Made by a program: the position numbers and the translations under genes. Under the pieces are notes generated by a model, which worked only from the letters and a program-made list of their open reading frames with translations, searched no databases and was not told where the DNA came from. Shown here in pieces: positions 1-5,965 of a DNA stretch of 6,839 nt. Within the stretch, counting starts at the first letter, position 1, and every line of letters begins with the position of its first letter. Source of the DNA: Candidatus Omnitrophota bacterium (lineage in GTDB: Bacteria; Omnitrophota; Koll11; Gygaellales; Profunditerraquicolaceae); assembly GCA_026387515.1 (NCBI GenBank), contig JAPLLP010000218.1, positions 5,647-12,485 of the forward strand, in the 5' to 3' direction.

Positions 1-378
1 GCCGCAACATTTATGGCAGGCATGGCCGCTGCCTAACTTACGCACCTCCAGCGAAAGAATTGTTTTATTGATGTTATATGAAGGCTGGCTGCGGATAACT
101 CCTTCCACGATTGAAATCTTGTCATGCAGATTGTATAGCTGGCGGGCAATATGGCATTTGGGCAGGACCTGGTGGTACCTTAATAAGAGCGCGCCAAATA
201 AAAAGGCAAAAAGGGATAAAAACATCCCGAACAAAAACGGCCTCTTCGCTACCATGAGGCTTAAAGCGAGAAAAAATAAAGCAGCAAAATAGATAAATAA
301 AAATGGACAGTGTATATTCTTGACGGCAAAGATACCTAAACAAAAACAAAACGTCAACCACACAGAAGGATAACGCAT
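1..378 (-). CDS. comEC: ComEC/Rec2 family DNA-uptake channel, N-terminal part (runs off window start)
   Basis: The first 126 codons of a polytopic membrane protein are present; the frame is open to the window edge, so the rest lies outside. ComEC forms the inner-membrane channel that imports single-stranded DNA during transformation. Visible parts are three hydrophobic segments at about residues 4-19, 25-44 and 47-66, then a soluble stretch with VEGVIRSQPS and KTILSLEVRKL. That stretch matches the beta-rich DUF4131 domain that follows the first helices of ComEC. The start ATG (378-376) directly abuts the comEA stop TAG (381-379), so translation is probably coupled; no clear Shine-Dalgarno site is seen. 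A Cys/His-rich patch (HACHKCCG) ends the visible part. Family assignment rests on topology, this domain and the comEA neighbour; the catalytic competence and metallo-hydrolase domains are not visible. Confidence 0.82.
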   Translation of the reverse strand, partial: MRYPSVWLTFCFCLGIFAVKNIHCPFLFIYFAALFFLALSLMVAKRPFLFGMFLSLFAFLFGALLLRYHQVLPKCHIARQLYNLHDKISIVEGVIRSQPSYNINKTILSLEVRKLGSGHACHKCCG

Positions 379-708
379 CTATTCCACAAAAAATAGCTCT
401 TTTAACTTTGCAAACCTGTTTTCACCCACTCCCTTAACCTCTTTGATCTCCTCGATATTCTTAAATTCGCCATGCTCCTGGCGATATTGTATGATTTTCT
501 GGGACAGTTTTTCCGAAACAGCCCGAGTCGCCATAAGCTCTTCCATGCCGGCTTTATTCAGATCAATCTTGATCAGTTTATCCTCAACTCGAATAGCGCC
601 CTCAACCCGGCTATTGATCTTGGCAAGGAAACTTATCATTATCCCCGCCAAGGCCAAGACGCTTAAGAAGAGAATAACCTGTTTTTCCTGATTGGTTAAG
701 ATAAGCAT
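379..708 (-). CDS. comEA: ComEA-like helix-hairpin-helix DNA-binding protein, membrane-anchored
   Basis: This 109-residue protein has one transmembrane helix (about residues 10-29), a short linker, and a C-terminal helix-hairpin-helix domain (about 47-107). ComEA proteins bind incoming double-stranded DNA at the outer face of the inner membrane and pass it to ComEC, encoded immediately downstream. The family signature is visible as KIDLNKAGMEEL, IIQYRQEHGEFK and the second hairpin VKGVGENRFAKLKEL (G93-V94-G95). The first hairpin, normally PGIG, reads R62-AVS-65 and has lost its glycines, so it may not bind DNA in the usual way. The start ATG is supported by GGAG at 718-715, six bases upstream. 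The gene is separated from leuS by an opposite-strand response regulator, so it needs its own promoter in 709-810. A T2SS-associated HhH protein is the main alternative. Confidence 0.85.
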   Translation of the reverse strand: MLILTNQEKQVILFLSVLALAGIMISFLAKINSRVEGAIRVEDKLIKIDLNKAGMEELMATRAVSEKLSQKIIQYRQEHGEFKNIEEIKEVKGVGENRFAKLKELFFVE

Positions 709-714
709 ACCTTA

Positions 715-718
715 CTCC
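715..718 (-). promoter_or_regulatory. Shine-Dalgarno site of comEA
   Basis: Read on the minus strand, GGAG lies six bases before the comEA ATG (708-706). It fixes the start and is one of only two strong ribosome sites in the window. Confidence 0.7.
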
Positions 719-728
719 TATACTAATA
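719..728. promoter_or_regulatory. Putative XRE half-operator TATACTAATA upstream of comEA
   Basis: This 10-mer is identical to the left arm of the palindrome at 5027-5052 in front of the XRE gene. It directly abuts the comEA Shine-Dalgarno site, so a protein bound here would block comEA transcription or initiation. The identity is seen in the sequence; a regulatory role is inferred. Confidence 0.4.
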
Positions 729-775
729 GACGGTAAAGACGGGCAAATCTAACGCTATTTTTTGTGTTGAGGGGT

Positions 776-803
776 TTGAATTTAGCGGTTTTTAGAGTAT
801 ACT
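776..803 (+). promoter_or_regulatory. Sigma70-like promoter giving a predicted leaderless mRNA
   Basis: TTGAAT (776-781) and TATACT (798-803) are separated by 16 bp. A start about seven bases after the -10 falls at 810-811, the A of the response-regulator ATG. No Shine-Dalgarno site precedes that ATG, consistent with leaderless translation. Confidence 0.5.
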
Positions 804-810
804 TATAGAT

Positions 811-1179
811 ATGGATAAGAGAAGGATCCTTATCATTGATGACGACCGTAATAACATTAATTCCACCGGGGATTTTCTAAGACAGGAGGGGTTTGAAGTC
901 TCTGCAGCGGAAAACGGGGCCGAAGGCCTTAAAAAATTACACGAGGTTAATCCTGAGATAGTCTTATTGGACCTGGTTTTGCCCGGGGAAAGCGGATTCA
1001 AGATCGCCCACCAGATAAGAGAAATCCCGCGATATAAACACCTGCCGATTATCGCTATCTCCCTTAAACGTGAAGAAGTAGATAAGCATATTGCCGCTAA
1101 AAGCGGGATTGCCGGCTACATTGAAAAACCTATCGATTACAATAAACTGCTATTTTTTATCCAGGAGATCTTGCGTTAG
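811..1179 (+). CDS. Single-domain response regulator (CheY-like receiver)
   Basis: This 122-residue protein is a receiver domain and nothing else. It shows the acidic cluster D10-D11-D12, the phospho-acceptor D54 in VLLDLVLPGESGF, the switch residue S84 and the conserved K106-P107. With no output domain it presumably acts through protein-protein contact, like CheY, DivK or Spo0F; its histidine kinase is not in the window. The ATG is preceded by a promoter predicting a leaderless transcript and no ribosome site. It is the only plus-strand gene in the first 5 kb. It sits between leuS and comEA, which run the other way, and its stop TAG (1177-1179) overlaps the leuS stop on the opposite strand. 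It is a distant paralogue of the receiver at 3547-3936. The receiver call is firm; the pathway is unknown. Confidence 0.9.
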   Translation: MDKRRILIIDDDRNNINSTGDFLRQEGFEVSAAENGAEGLKKLHEVNPEIVLLDLVLPGESGFKIAHQIREIPRYKHLPIIAISLKREEVDKHIAAKSGIAGYIEKPIDYNKLLFFIQEILR

Positions 1180-2972
1180 ACCACGATATTGACCAGCTTT
1201 TTTGGAACGAGGATAAAACTTTTTACCGGCTTGCCCTGGATCCAGGGCTTTAACTTTTCATCGGAAAGGACCAGCGTTTTAAGTTCATTTTCATGAATAT
1301 CCTGCGCGACATCCAACCTTAAACGCAGCTTACCATTAACCTGCACCACGATCGTTACCGTATCTTCAACCAACAACTTCGGGTCGTATTCCGGCCAAGG
1401 GGTCTTTAAAATAGTCTCGCTATGGCCCAGCTTCTGCCAGAGCTCTTCGCAAAAATGCGGGGTGATCGGGCTAAGCATGATCACCAAACGCTCAAATACC
1501 TCCCTATCCGCTCCATACTGATAAACCGCATTGGTCAATTCCATAAGGCTGGCAATCGCGGTATTAAATTTGAATTCATTGATATCCTCGGTAACTTTTT
1601 TAATCGTCTTATGCAGAGAACGCATCAAGGCGGGATCCGATTTTTCCTGCAGATTCTCCTGGAGGCGCCAGACGCGGTTCAAGAATTTGAAAGCCCCCTC
1701 TATCCCGCGGTCATCCCACTCCAATTCTGTCTCCGGAGGCGCGGCAAAAAGGATGAATAAACGCAAGGTATCCGCGCCATATTTACTGATAATGGAATCA
1801 GGATCCACGATGTTACCCCGGGACTTAGACATTACCTCGCCGTCTTTTAAAACCATGCCCTGGGTCAACAAACGGCTAAAAGGTTCCTCAAAGGCCACCA
1901 TGCCTAAATCTTTAAAGAATTTAGTAAAGAAACGTGAATATAATAAATGCAGGATGGCATGTTCAATGCCGCCGATGTACTGATCCACCTGCATCCAGTA
2001 TCCGGCCTCTTTCAGATCAAAAGGTTCCGCGCTATATCTTGGCGAGCAGAACCGCAAAAAATACCAGGAGGAATCAAAAAAGGTAGCCATGGTATCGGTT
2101 TCCCTGCGGGCCGCGGCCTTACATAAGGGACAAGATACCTGGACAAATTCCTTAACCTTCCCCAGAGGACTGCCTCCTTCTCCGGTAAATGGGGCATCTG
2201 CAGGCAAATCAACCGGCAGGTCCGCGTAAGGAACAGGAACCATCCCGCATTTGGGGCAATAGATTATGGGTATAGGCGTACCCCAGTAACGCTGTCGGGA
2301 AATCAACCAATCACGCAGGCGCCAGTGGGTCTGAATTTTACCAATACCGGATTTCTCCATCCATTCGGCGATCTTTAACTTCGCCTCCTGGTTAGGTAAT
2401 CCGTCAAATTGCGCTGAATTAACCTGGGCCCCATCCCCTTCATAGGCCTCTGTCATGGCTGAAAGTTCAATGCCCGCGCCTTGAGGCTGGATAACTATTC
2501 TCATCGGCAGATTATGCTCTTTGGCAAACAAAAAGTCGCGCTGGTCATGGGTGGGAACCGCCATGATCGCGCCGGTTCCGTATTCCATCAAGACATAATC
2601 CGCTACCCATATGGGGATAACCTCGTTATTCACCGGATTTATGGCAAAGCTGCCGGTAAACACGCCTTCTTTTTTTATATCAGAAGAGGCGCGTATGTCC
2701 TTGGTTTCTTTGCTGACTTTTTCAATAAATTTTAAGACCTCTTTCTCCTGGGCTTTACCCTTAATGATCTTGAGAACTGCCGGATGTTCCGGAGCCAAAA
2801 CAATATAGGTAGCGCCGAAAATAGTATCCTGCCTGGTAGTGAATACCGGAATAACCTCATTGCCCTCTTTGATGCGAAAATAGATCTCCACACCCTGGCT
2901 TTTACCGATCCAGTTATTCTGCATGGCCTTGACCCGTTCCGGCCAAAAGTTGAGCAGCTTTAAATCCTCCAA
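1176..2972 (-). CDS. leuS: Leucyl-tRNA synthetase, C-terminal part (separated by a frameshift)
   Basis: This frame carries the CP1 editing domain, the second half of the catalytic core, the anticodon-binding domain and the C-terminal domain of bacterial LeuRS, which charges tRNA-Leu. Editing-site motifs are TTRQDT (45-50; usually TTRPDT) and AVPTHDQRD (to 146). The catalytic loop reads VMSKS (380-384) instead of KMSKS. WLISRQRYWG, CPKCG and CPLC belong to the core and its zinc insertion. The only start near the front is a TTG at 2972-2970, with AAGGA seven bases before it. LeuRS homology continues upstream in this frame to 3014 as [14 protein letters not shown], so 2972 is not a natural start. 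The HMGH motif is in the other fragment, and this part cannot charge tRNA alone. Together the two pieces make about 800 residues, normal for bacteria. The stop overlaps the convergent response-regulator stop. Confidence 0.88.
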   Translation of the reverse strand: MEDLKLLNFWPERVKAMQNNWIGKSQGVEIYFRIKEGNEVIPVFTTRQDTIFGATYIVLAPEHPAVLKIIKGKAQEKEVLKFIEKVSKETKDIRASSDIKKEGVFTGSFAINPVNNEVIPIWVADYVLMEYGTGAIMAVPTHDQRDFLFAKEHNLPMRIVIQPQGAGIELSAMTEAYEGDGAQVNSAQFDGLPNQEAKLKIAEWMEKSGIGKIQTHWRLRDWLISRQRYWGTPIPIIYCPKCGMVPVPYADLPVDLPADAPFTGEGGSPLGKVKEFVQVSCPLCKAAARRETDTMATFFDSSWYFLRFCSPRYSAEPFDLKEAGYWMQVDQYIGGIEHAILHLLYSRFFTKFFKDLGMVAFEEPFSRLLTQGMVLKDGEVMSKSRGNIVDPDSIISKYGADTLRLFILFAAPPETELEWDDRGIEGAFKFLNRVWRLQENLQEKSDPALMRSLHKTIKKVTEDINEFKFNTAIASLMELTNAVYQYGADREVFERLVIMLSPITPHFCEELWQKLGHSETILKTPWPEYDPKLLVEDTVTIVVQVNGKLRLRLDVAQDIHENELKTLVLSDEKLKPWIQGKPVKSFILVPKKLVNIVV

Positions 2973-2998
2973 AAGGCGTTCCTTATATTCGGTTATTT

Positions 2999-3016
2999 TT
3001 AAATACCATTGCTCTT
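2999..3016 (-). other. leuS frame break, apparent 22-nt deletion
   Basis: On the coding strand CWRC is followed by CAT AAG AGC AAT and soon a stop. The LeuRS-like segment EQWYLKIT starts inside AAGAGC, in another frame. From memory of the family, about ten residues (30 nt) separate CWRC from QW, as in E. coli DTKVERKEIP; here eight bases do. A 22-nt loss between two AAGAGC copies would produce this. Confidence 0.65.
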
Positions 3017-3550
3017 ATGGCATCTCCAGCAACCGCCGTCAATAACCTCTTCGTTGGCCAGGGTAGTAAGGCATGACGGGCACCAGTTAACAAAAGATGC
3101 CTTTTTGTAAGCCAGGCCTCGCTCGAACATCTTTAAGAATATCCACTGGTTCCACCTATAGTAGCTCGCGTCACAGGTAGAAACCTCTCTTTCCCAATCA
3201 TAAGAAAAACCCATTTTTTTAAGTTCTTTTTCCATCCATTCGATGCATTTGTGGGTCCAGGCATCCGGCTTACTTTTATTCTTGATGGCCGCGTTCTCCG
3301 CGGGCTGGCCAAAGGCATCAAACCCCATGGGATGCAGGACATTAAACCCCTGCATCATCTTAAAACGCGCAGCCACATCCCCGATAGTATAATTACGCAC
3401 ATGCCCCATGTGTATCTTCCCCGAAGGATAAGGAAACATCTCCAAGAGGTAATATTTTTTCTTACCGGTAGAAATCCGGGCGGAAAATAAATTATTTTCC
3501 TGCCAGAACTTTTGCCATTTTTCTTCTGTTTCTTTAAAAGGATAGATCAT
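2999..3550 (-). CDS. leuS: Leucyl-tRNA synthetase, N-terminal part (truncated by a frameshift)
   Basis: These 183 residues are the start of LeuRS: the Rossmann-fold catalytic entry with [15 protein letters not shown] (HMGH at 47-50), [12 protein letters not shown], and a zinc ribbon of CPSC (157-160) and CWRC (174-177). The frame then reads HKSNGI and stops, whereas LeuRS should go on to a QWF/YLKIT segment. That segment is found in the next frame, so the gene is broken at about 3009-3016. The start ATG overlaps the upstream response-regulator stop as ATGA, indicating coupled translation within the xre-nfo-regulator-leuS operon; no separate ribosome site is visible. Alone this fragment lacks the KMSKS loop, editing and anticodon domains. 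It could be an assembly artefact, a true pseudogene, or, less likely, half of a split enzyme. Confidence 0.88.
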   Translation of the reverse strand: MIYPFKETEEKWQKFWQENNLFSARISTGKKKYYLLEMFPYPSGKIHMGHVRNYTIGDVAARFKMMQGFNVLHPMGFDAFGQPAENAAIKNKSKPDAWTHKCIEWMEKELKKMGFSYDWEREVSTCDASYYRWNQWIFLKMFERGLAYKKASFVNWCPSCLTTLANEEVIDGGCWRCHKSNGI

Positions 3551-3936
3551 TTATCTTTGTGCGCGGGAATAAGCGAGATCATGGTCTCTATTGCCCGTAA
3601 TATATTTTCCATTGAGCAGGGCTTGGTCAAATAATGATCCGCCTCCAGGGCATAACCTTTTTTGATCGAATCCAACTCTTTCTTGGCGCTGATAATAATC
3701 ACCGGCCGCCATTTATCCGTATAAAACTGGCGCACCTCTTTTAATACCTCAAAACCGTTAACTTTAGGTAGAATGAGATCCAATAAAATAACATCGGGAT
3801 CAGCTTCTTTTATTTTCGCTAGCGCCTCTTCACCGTCATATGCAGCCACGACCTCATATTCTTCTTTCAAAAGCCGGGATTTTAACGGTTCCACAATATC
3901 CCTCTCATCGTCAACTATCAATATTTTATAGCCCAT
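3547..3936 (-). CDS. Single-domain response regulator (CheY-like receiver)
   Basis: This 129-residue receiver domain has D9-D10-E11, the phospho-acceptor D53 in [14 protein letters not shown]83 at the switch position and K105-P106 in YLTKP. After the receiver fold only a short basic tail follows (HKDK), so there is no DNA-binding or enzymatic output. It probably signals by binding a partner. The gene lies two bases after nfo and its TGA overlaps the leuS ATG, so it is translated with both. A GGCGGGG stretch at the end of nfo may serve as its ribosome site. Association with a DNA-repair enzyme and a tRNA synthetase does not indicate its pathway; no kinase is visible. Together with the receiver at 811-1179 it flanks leuS. 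The domain is certain, the function unknown. Confidence 0.9.
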   Translation of the reverse strand: MGYKILIVDDERDIVEPLKSRLLKEEYEVVAAYDGEEALAKIKEADPDVILLDLILPKVNGFEVLKEVRQFYTDKWRPVIIISAKKELDSIKKGYALEADHYLTKPCSMENILRAIETMISLIPAHKDK

Positions 3937-3938
3937 AG

Positions 3939-4784
3939 TTAACCCCGCCTTAATTTTCTAACGGTTTTTAAATTCCTGGCGTCATCGCCATCTTCTTTTT
4001 TGGGCGTCTCCAGGATAAACGGAAGATCCCTTAAACCGGGATGGTTGATAATCCTGGCTATTCCCTCTAAGCCGATATGGCCCTTACCGATATGTTCATG
4101 CACATCTCTATGCGAACCAAGCTCGGCCCTGGAATCGTTTAGATGGACGAGTTTTAGTATTGATAGTCCCACCGCCTTATCGATATCGCCCAACAGCCTC
4201 TCCAACCCTTCTTTGGTAGCTAAATCAAATCCTGCCGAATACGCGTGCGCCGTATCCAAGCACAAACCCACTCGCCGGGGGTCATTAAGCCTGCCTAACA
4301 CTTTTTTGTGATGGCCGAATTTATATCCCAGCCATGAGCCGGAACCGGCGGTATTTTCAAGCAGTATCCCGACGTTTGTTTCTTTTGTCCGCTCAATAAT
4401 GCGGTTTAATGCCCGGGCAAGCCGTTTTAGCCCTCCCACTTCGGTAGTTTCTTTATGGCTGCCCATATGCGTAACAATATAATCGACCTTAAGCGCGTGC
4501 GCCTCTTTTATATCTTCGACATAGGCCTCAATGGAAGCCTTAAACAGCCTTGGATTTGGCGAGGCAAGATTGATCAAATAAGGAATATGGACAAATACCA
4601 AATTTATGTTGGAGGAGGCCTTCTCTCGCCTGAATTCCTCCATATCTTCGGGAGCCAGATTTTTGTTACGCCACTGCTGCGGGTTGCGCGAAAACACCTG
4701 CAGGGTGTTACAACCCAACTCCTCTGCCCGCTCAAAAGCCTTATATAATTTAGGTAAGCCGCTGATATGCACGCCGAGAATCAT
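3939..4784 (-). CDS. nfo: Endonuclease IV (AP endonuclease family 2)
   Basis: This 281-residue protein is close to the 285 of E. coli Nfo. It should cleave DNA 5' to abasic sites and remove blocked 3' ends in base-excision repair, using three zinc ions in a TIM barrel. All nine metal ligands can be placed: H66 (VHIPYLINLA), H106 (THMGSH), E143 (LLENTAGSG), D177 and H180 (CLDTAHAYSAGFDL), H214 (HLNDS), D227 and H229 (RDVHEHIGKGHIG), and E259 (ILETP). It therefore looks fully active. The gene follows xre by 22 bases and precedes a response regulator by two bases, so an operon is likely. No Shine-Dalgarno site precedes the ATG; instead a TATACT lies six bases before it, which could give a leaderless internal transcript. 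Assignment is firm. Confidence 0.96.
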   Translation of the reverse strand: MILGVHISGLPKLYKAFERAEELGCNTLQVFSRNPQQWRNKNLAPEDMEEFRREKASSNINLVFVHIPYLINLASPNPRLFKASIEAYVEDIKEAHALKVDYIVTHMGSHKETTEVGGLKRLARALNRIIERTKETNVGILLENTAGSGSWLGYKFGHHKKVLGRLNDPRRVGLCLDTAHAYSAGFDLATKEGLERLLGDIDKAVGLSILKLVHLNDSRAELGSHRDVHEHIGKGHIGLEGIARIINHPGLRDLPFILETPKKEDGDDARNLKTVRKLRRG

Positions 4785-4790
4785 TGTTGT

Positions 4791-4796
4791 AGTATA
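4791..4796 (-). promoter_or_regulatory. Possible -10 element directly upstream of nfo
   Basis: TATACT on the minus strand ends six bases before the nfo ATG, the same arrangement as at 798-811, and would place the mRNA start at the ATG. No convincing -35 is found 16-18 bp upstream, so this is weak. Confidence 0.25.
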
Positions 4797-4806
4797 TAAT
4801 TAATAG

Positions 4807-5004
4807 CTATTTTCTTCCTACTATTTCATCAAGAGTTATATCAAGCGCATCGGCGAGCTTTGTTACCGTGGTTATTGTGGGTTCTTTAGCCACACCCGCC
4901 TCTATTTTAACCAGGGTTGCGTTTGAAATATTAGCTAAACGCGCCAATTTCTCTTGAGACCACCCTTTTTGTTTTCTTAGCTTCCTTATATTCTGAGCTA
5001 ACAT
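4807..5004 (-). CDS. Small XRE-family helix-turn-helix transcriptional regulator
   Basis: This 65-residue protein is almost entirely a Cro/C1-type HTH_3 domain. Helices 2 and 3 are seen in SQEKLARLANISNATLVKIEAG (broken here as SQEKLARLAN, residues 16-25, and ISNATLVKIEAG, 26-37), followed by PTITTVTKLADALDITLDEIVGRK, the usual fourth and fifth helices. It has no separate sensor or dimerisation domain, so it likely acts as a dimer on a palindrome. Such a palindrome (5027-5052) lies just upstream of its own start, suggesting autoregulation. The same half-site occurs before the 5155 gene and before comEA. The start ATG has only a weak ribosome site. Nfo follows after 22 bases on the same strand. 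Small XRE proteins of this type can be chromosomal regulators, phage-derived, or antitoxins; no toxin partner is visible. Confidence 0.88.
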   Translation of the reverse strand: MLAQNIRKLRKQKGWSQEKLARLANISNATLVKIEAGVAKEPTITTVTKLADALDITLDEIVGRK

Positions 5005-5026
5005 TTCTCTTGATTACCTATATATT

Positions 5027-5052
5027 TATACTAATATATATGTATTAGTATA
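5027..5052. promoter_or_regulatory. Palindromic operator candidate in the divergent XRE / HTH-gene region
   Basis: TATACTAATA (5027-5036) and TATTAGTATA (5043-5052) are perfect 10-bp inverted arms around a 6-bp spacer. A further TATTAG half-site begins at 5051. The palindrome lies 22 bases upstream of the XRE start and about 100 bases upstream of the divergent gene. A dimeric XRE protein is the natural candidate ligand; this is inferred. Confidence 0.6.
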
Positions 5053-5134
5053 TTAGATACCATCAGCCCATATTATAACTCGAAAGGCTAAAAATTCTAT
5101 AAAAAAATTGTTAGAAAGGCCAATTTGCTCCGTC

Positions 5135-5142
5135 TACTAATA
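5135..5142. promoter_or_regulatory. Putative half-operator TACTAATA before the 5155 gene
   Basis: The core of the XRE palindrome arm recurs here, one base before the GGAGG ribosome site of the plus-strand gene. Bound protein could block expression. Identity is seen; function is inferred. Confidence 0.35.
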
Positions 5143-5143
5143 T

Positions 5144-5148
5144 GGAGG
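5144..5148 (+). promoter_or_regulatory. Strong Shine-Dalgarno site of the 5155 gene
   Basis: GGAGG lies six bases before the ATG at 5155 and fixes the start. It is the best ribosome site in the window. Confidence 0.8.
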
Positions 5149-5154
5149 TAAAAA

Positions 5155-5916
5155 ATGGCAAAGCAATATCCGCTGGCTATAAAGGAAAAGGCGCGCAGAT
5201 TAAGGCGCCAGGGAAAGTCTTTGGGTGAAATCCGCTTAGAAATAGACATACCCAAAAATACTCTTTCTGGATGGCTGAAAGATATTCGGCTTACCGATAA
5301 ACAAAATAAAAGAATTAGGAAAAAGATAACTGTTTCGTGTGCAATCGGTAGGCCTTTGGCCGTAAAATTAATGCGTGAAAAGATAGAAAAATGGAAACAG
5401 GGAATCAGAGACAAAATAAAACACTTAGAAAAGCTGCCTTTAGAGAAACCAGAGATAGGAAAAGTTATATGTGGGATATTATATCTTTGCGAAGGGGCAA
5501 AATATCCTGCTTCTCGATATCTTTACTTTGGAAATTCAGACCCCACCATGGTATCCGCGTTTCTGTCATTGTTAAGACGGCATTACCTTATTGATAAAAA
5601 TAAGTTACGATTTGATGTGGGATATAGATGGGACCAAAATTATGAAAAGCTAAAAAAGTTTTGGTCAAAAGTAACAGGGATACCAAAGTCTAAATGCCTA
5701 AAAAGTAAACCCGATATCCGCACCAAAGGTAAACCTACACTAAAGGAAGGATACAAAGGGGTGTGTCGCGTAATTTATTACAGCACTTCTCTGCAGTTTG
5801 AATTACAGGCTATCGGTGAAAGTATAATAAAAAAGTGGAGCTGGACGGATTCGAACCCTCGACCCCTTCCATGCCATGGAAGTGCTCTCCCATCTGAGCT
5901 ACAGCCCCGACTCTAG
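5155..5916 (+). CDS. HTH plus LAGLIDADG-like domain protein, reading into antisense tRNA-Ala
   Basis: The protein starts with a homeodomain-like HTH (about residues 8-45: KARRLRRQGKSLGEIRLEI, then KNTLSGWLKDI), followed by a basic region. A second domain (about 100-227) contains GILYLCEG (107-114), YFGNSDPTMVSAFLSLLRR (124-142) and FWSKVTGIPKSK (169-180). The pattern 'xxxxxxEG ... F.NSDP ... FL.LLR' resembles a LAGLIDADG-type homing-endonuclease fold, although the catalytic signature is degenerate. I recall such HTH/LAGLIDADG-like proteins from candidate-phylum genomes, usually uncharacterised. They may be selfish or regulatory DNA-binding proteins. The last 25 residues (228-252) are translated from the antisense strand of tRNA-Ala, starting exactly at its discriminator base, so the natural protein probably ends near residue 227. 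GGAGG supports the start. The function is unknown. Confidence 0.7.
   Translation: MAKQYPLAIKEKARRLRRQGKSLGEIRLEIDIPKNTLSGWLKDIRLTDKQNKRIRKKITVSCAIGRPLAVKLMREKIEKWKQGIRDKIKHLEKLPLEKPEIGKVICGILYLCEGAKYPASRYLYFGNSDPTMVSAFLSLLRRHYLIDKNKLRFDVGYRWDQNYEKLKKFWSKVTGIPKSKCLKSKPDIRTKGKPTLKEGYKGVCRVIYYSTSLQFELQAIGESIIKKWSWTDSNPRPLPCHGSALPSELQPRL
5836..5908 (-). tRNA. tRNA-Ala (anticodon GGC)
   Basis: A 73-nt cloverleaf folds on the minus strand. The acceptor GGGGCTG pairs with CAGCTCC and includes the G3:U70 wobble that defines alanine tRNA. The D arm is GCTC/GAGC. The anticodon stem CTTCC/GGAAG closes the loop ATGGCAT, giving anticodon GGC for Ala codons GCC and GCU. The T loop is TTCGAAT; its stem GAGGG/CCGTC has a G51-G63 mismatch where C51 would be expected. 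The discriminator is A; CCA is not encoded, the gene continuing into C and T6. It is transcribed away from tRNA-Leu, from the promoter at 5949-5977. The plus-strand gene at 5155 runs into it from the other side. Confidence 0.95.
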
Positions 5917-5936
5917 CTTACTTATCCATTAATTTC

Positions 5937-5965
5937 TTGACCTTTGCTATTTTAGAATATAAAAT
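5937..5965 (+). promoter_or_regulatory. Sigma70-like promoter of tRNA-Leu
   Basis: TTGACC (5937-5942), a 17-bp spacer and TAAAAT (5960-5965) predict a start near 5972, 15 bases before the tRNA. It overlaps the opposing tRNA-Ala promoter and may also serve the prepilin genes. Confidence 0.6.

Noticed and set aside
122..361. Minus-strand 79-residue hydrophobic frame
   Set aside because: It is a shadow of ComEC, whose proper frame abuts comEA and shows the N-terminal domain.
3002..3016. Programmed ribosomal frameshift in leuS
   Set aside because: Frameshifting cannot replace the roughly seven residues that are also missing, so a deletion explains it better.
4000..4311. Plus-strand frame inside nfo
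   Set aside because: It is antisense to a gene with all metal ligands in place and resembles nothing known.
4807..5004. XRE protein as an antitoxin of a toxin-antitoxin pair
   Set aside because: Neither neighbour is a toxin: nfo is downstream and the divergent gene is an HTH/LAGLIDADG-like protein.
5082..5120. Direct repeat GAAAGGC (5082-5088 and 5114-5120)
   Set aside because: Only seven bases and two copies in AT-rich DNA; no support for function.
5097..5414. Minus-strand 105-residue frame opposite the 5155 gene
   Set aside because: It has no recognisable domain, and the plus-strand gene has a strong ribosome site and HTH.
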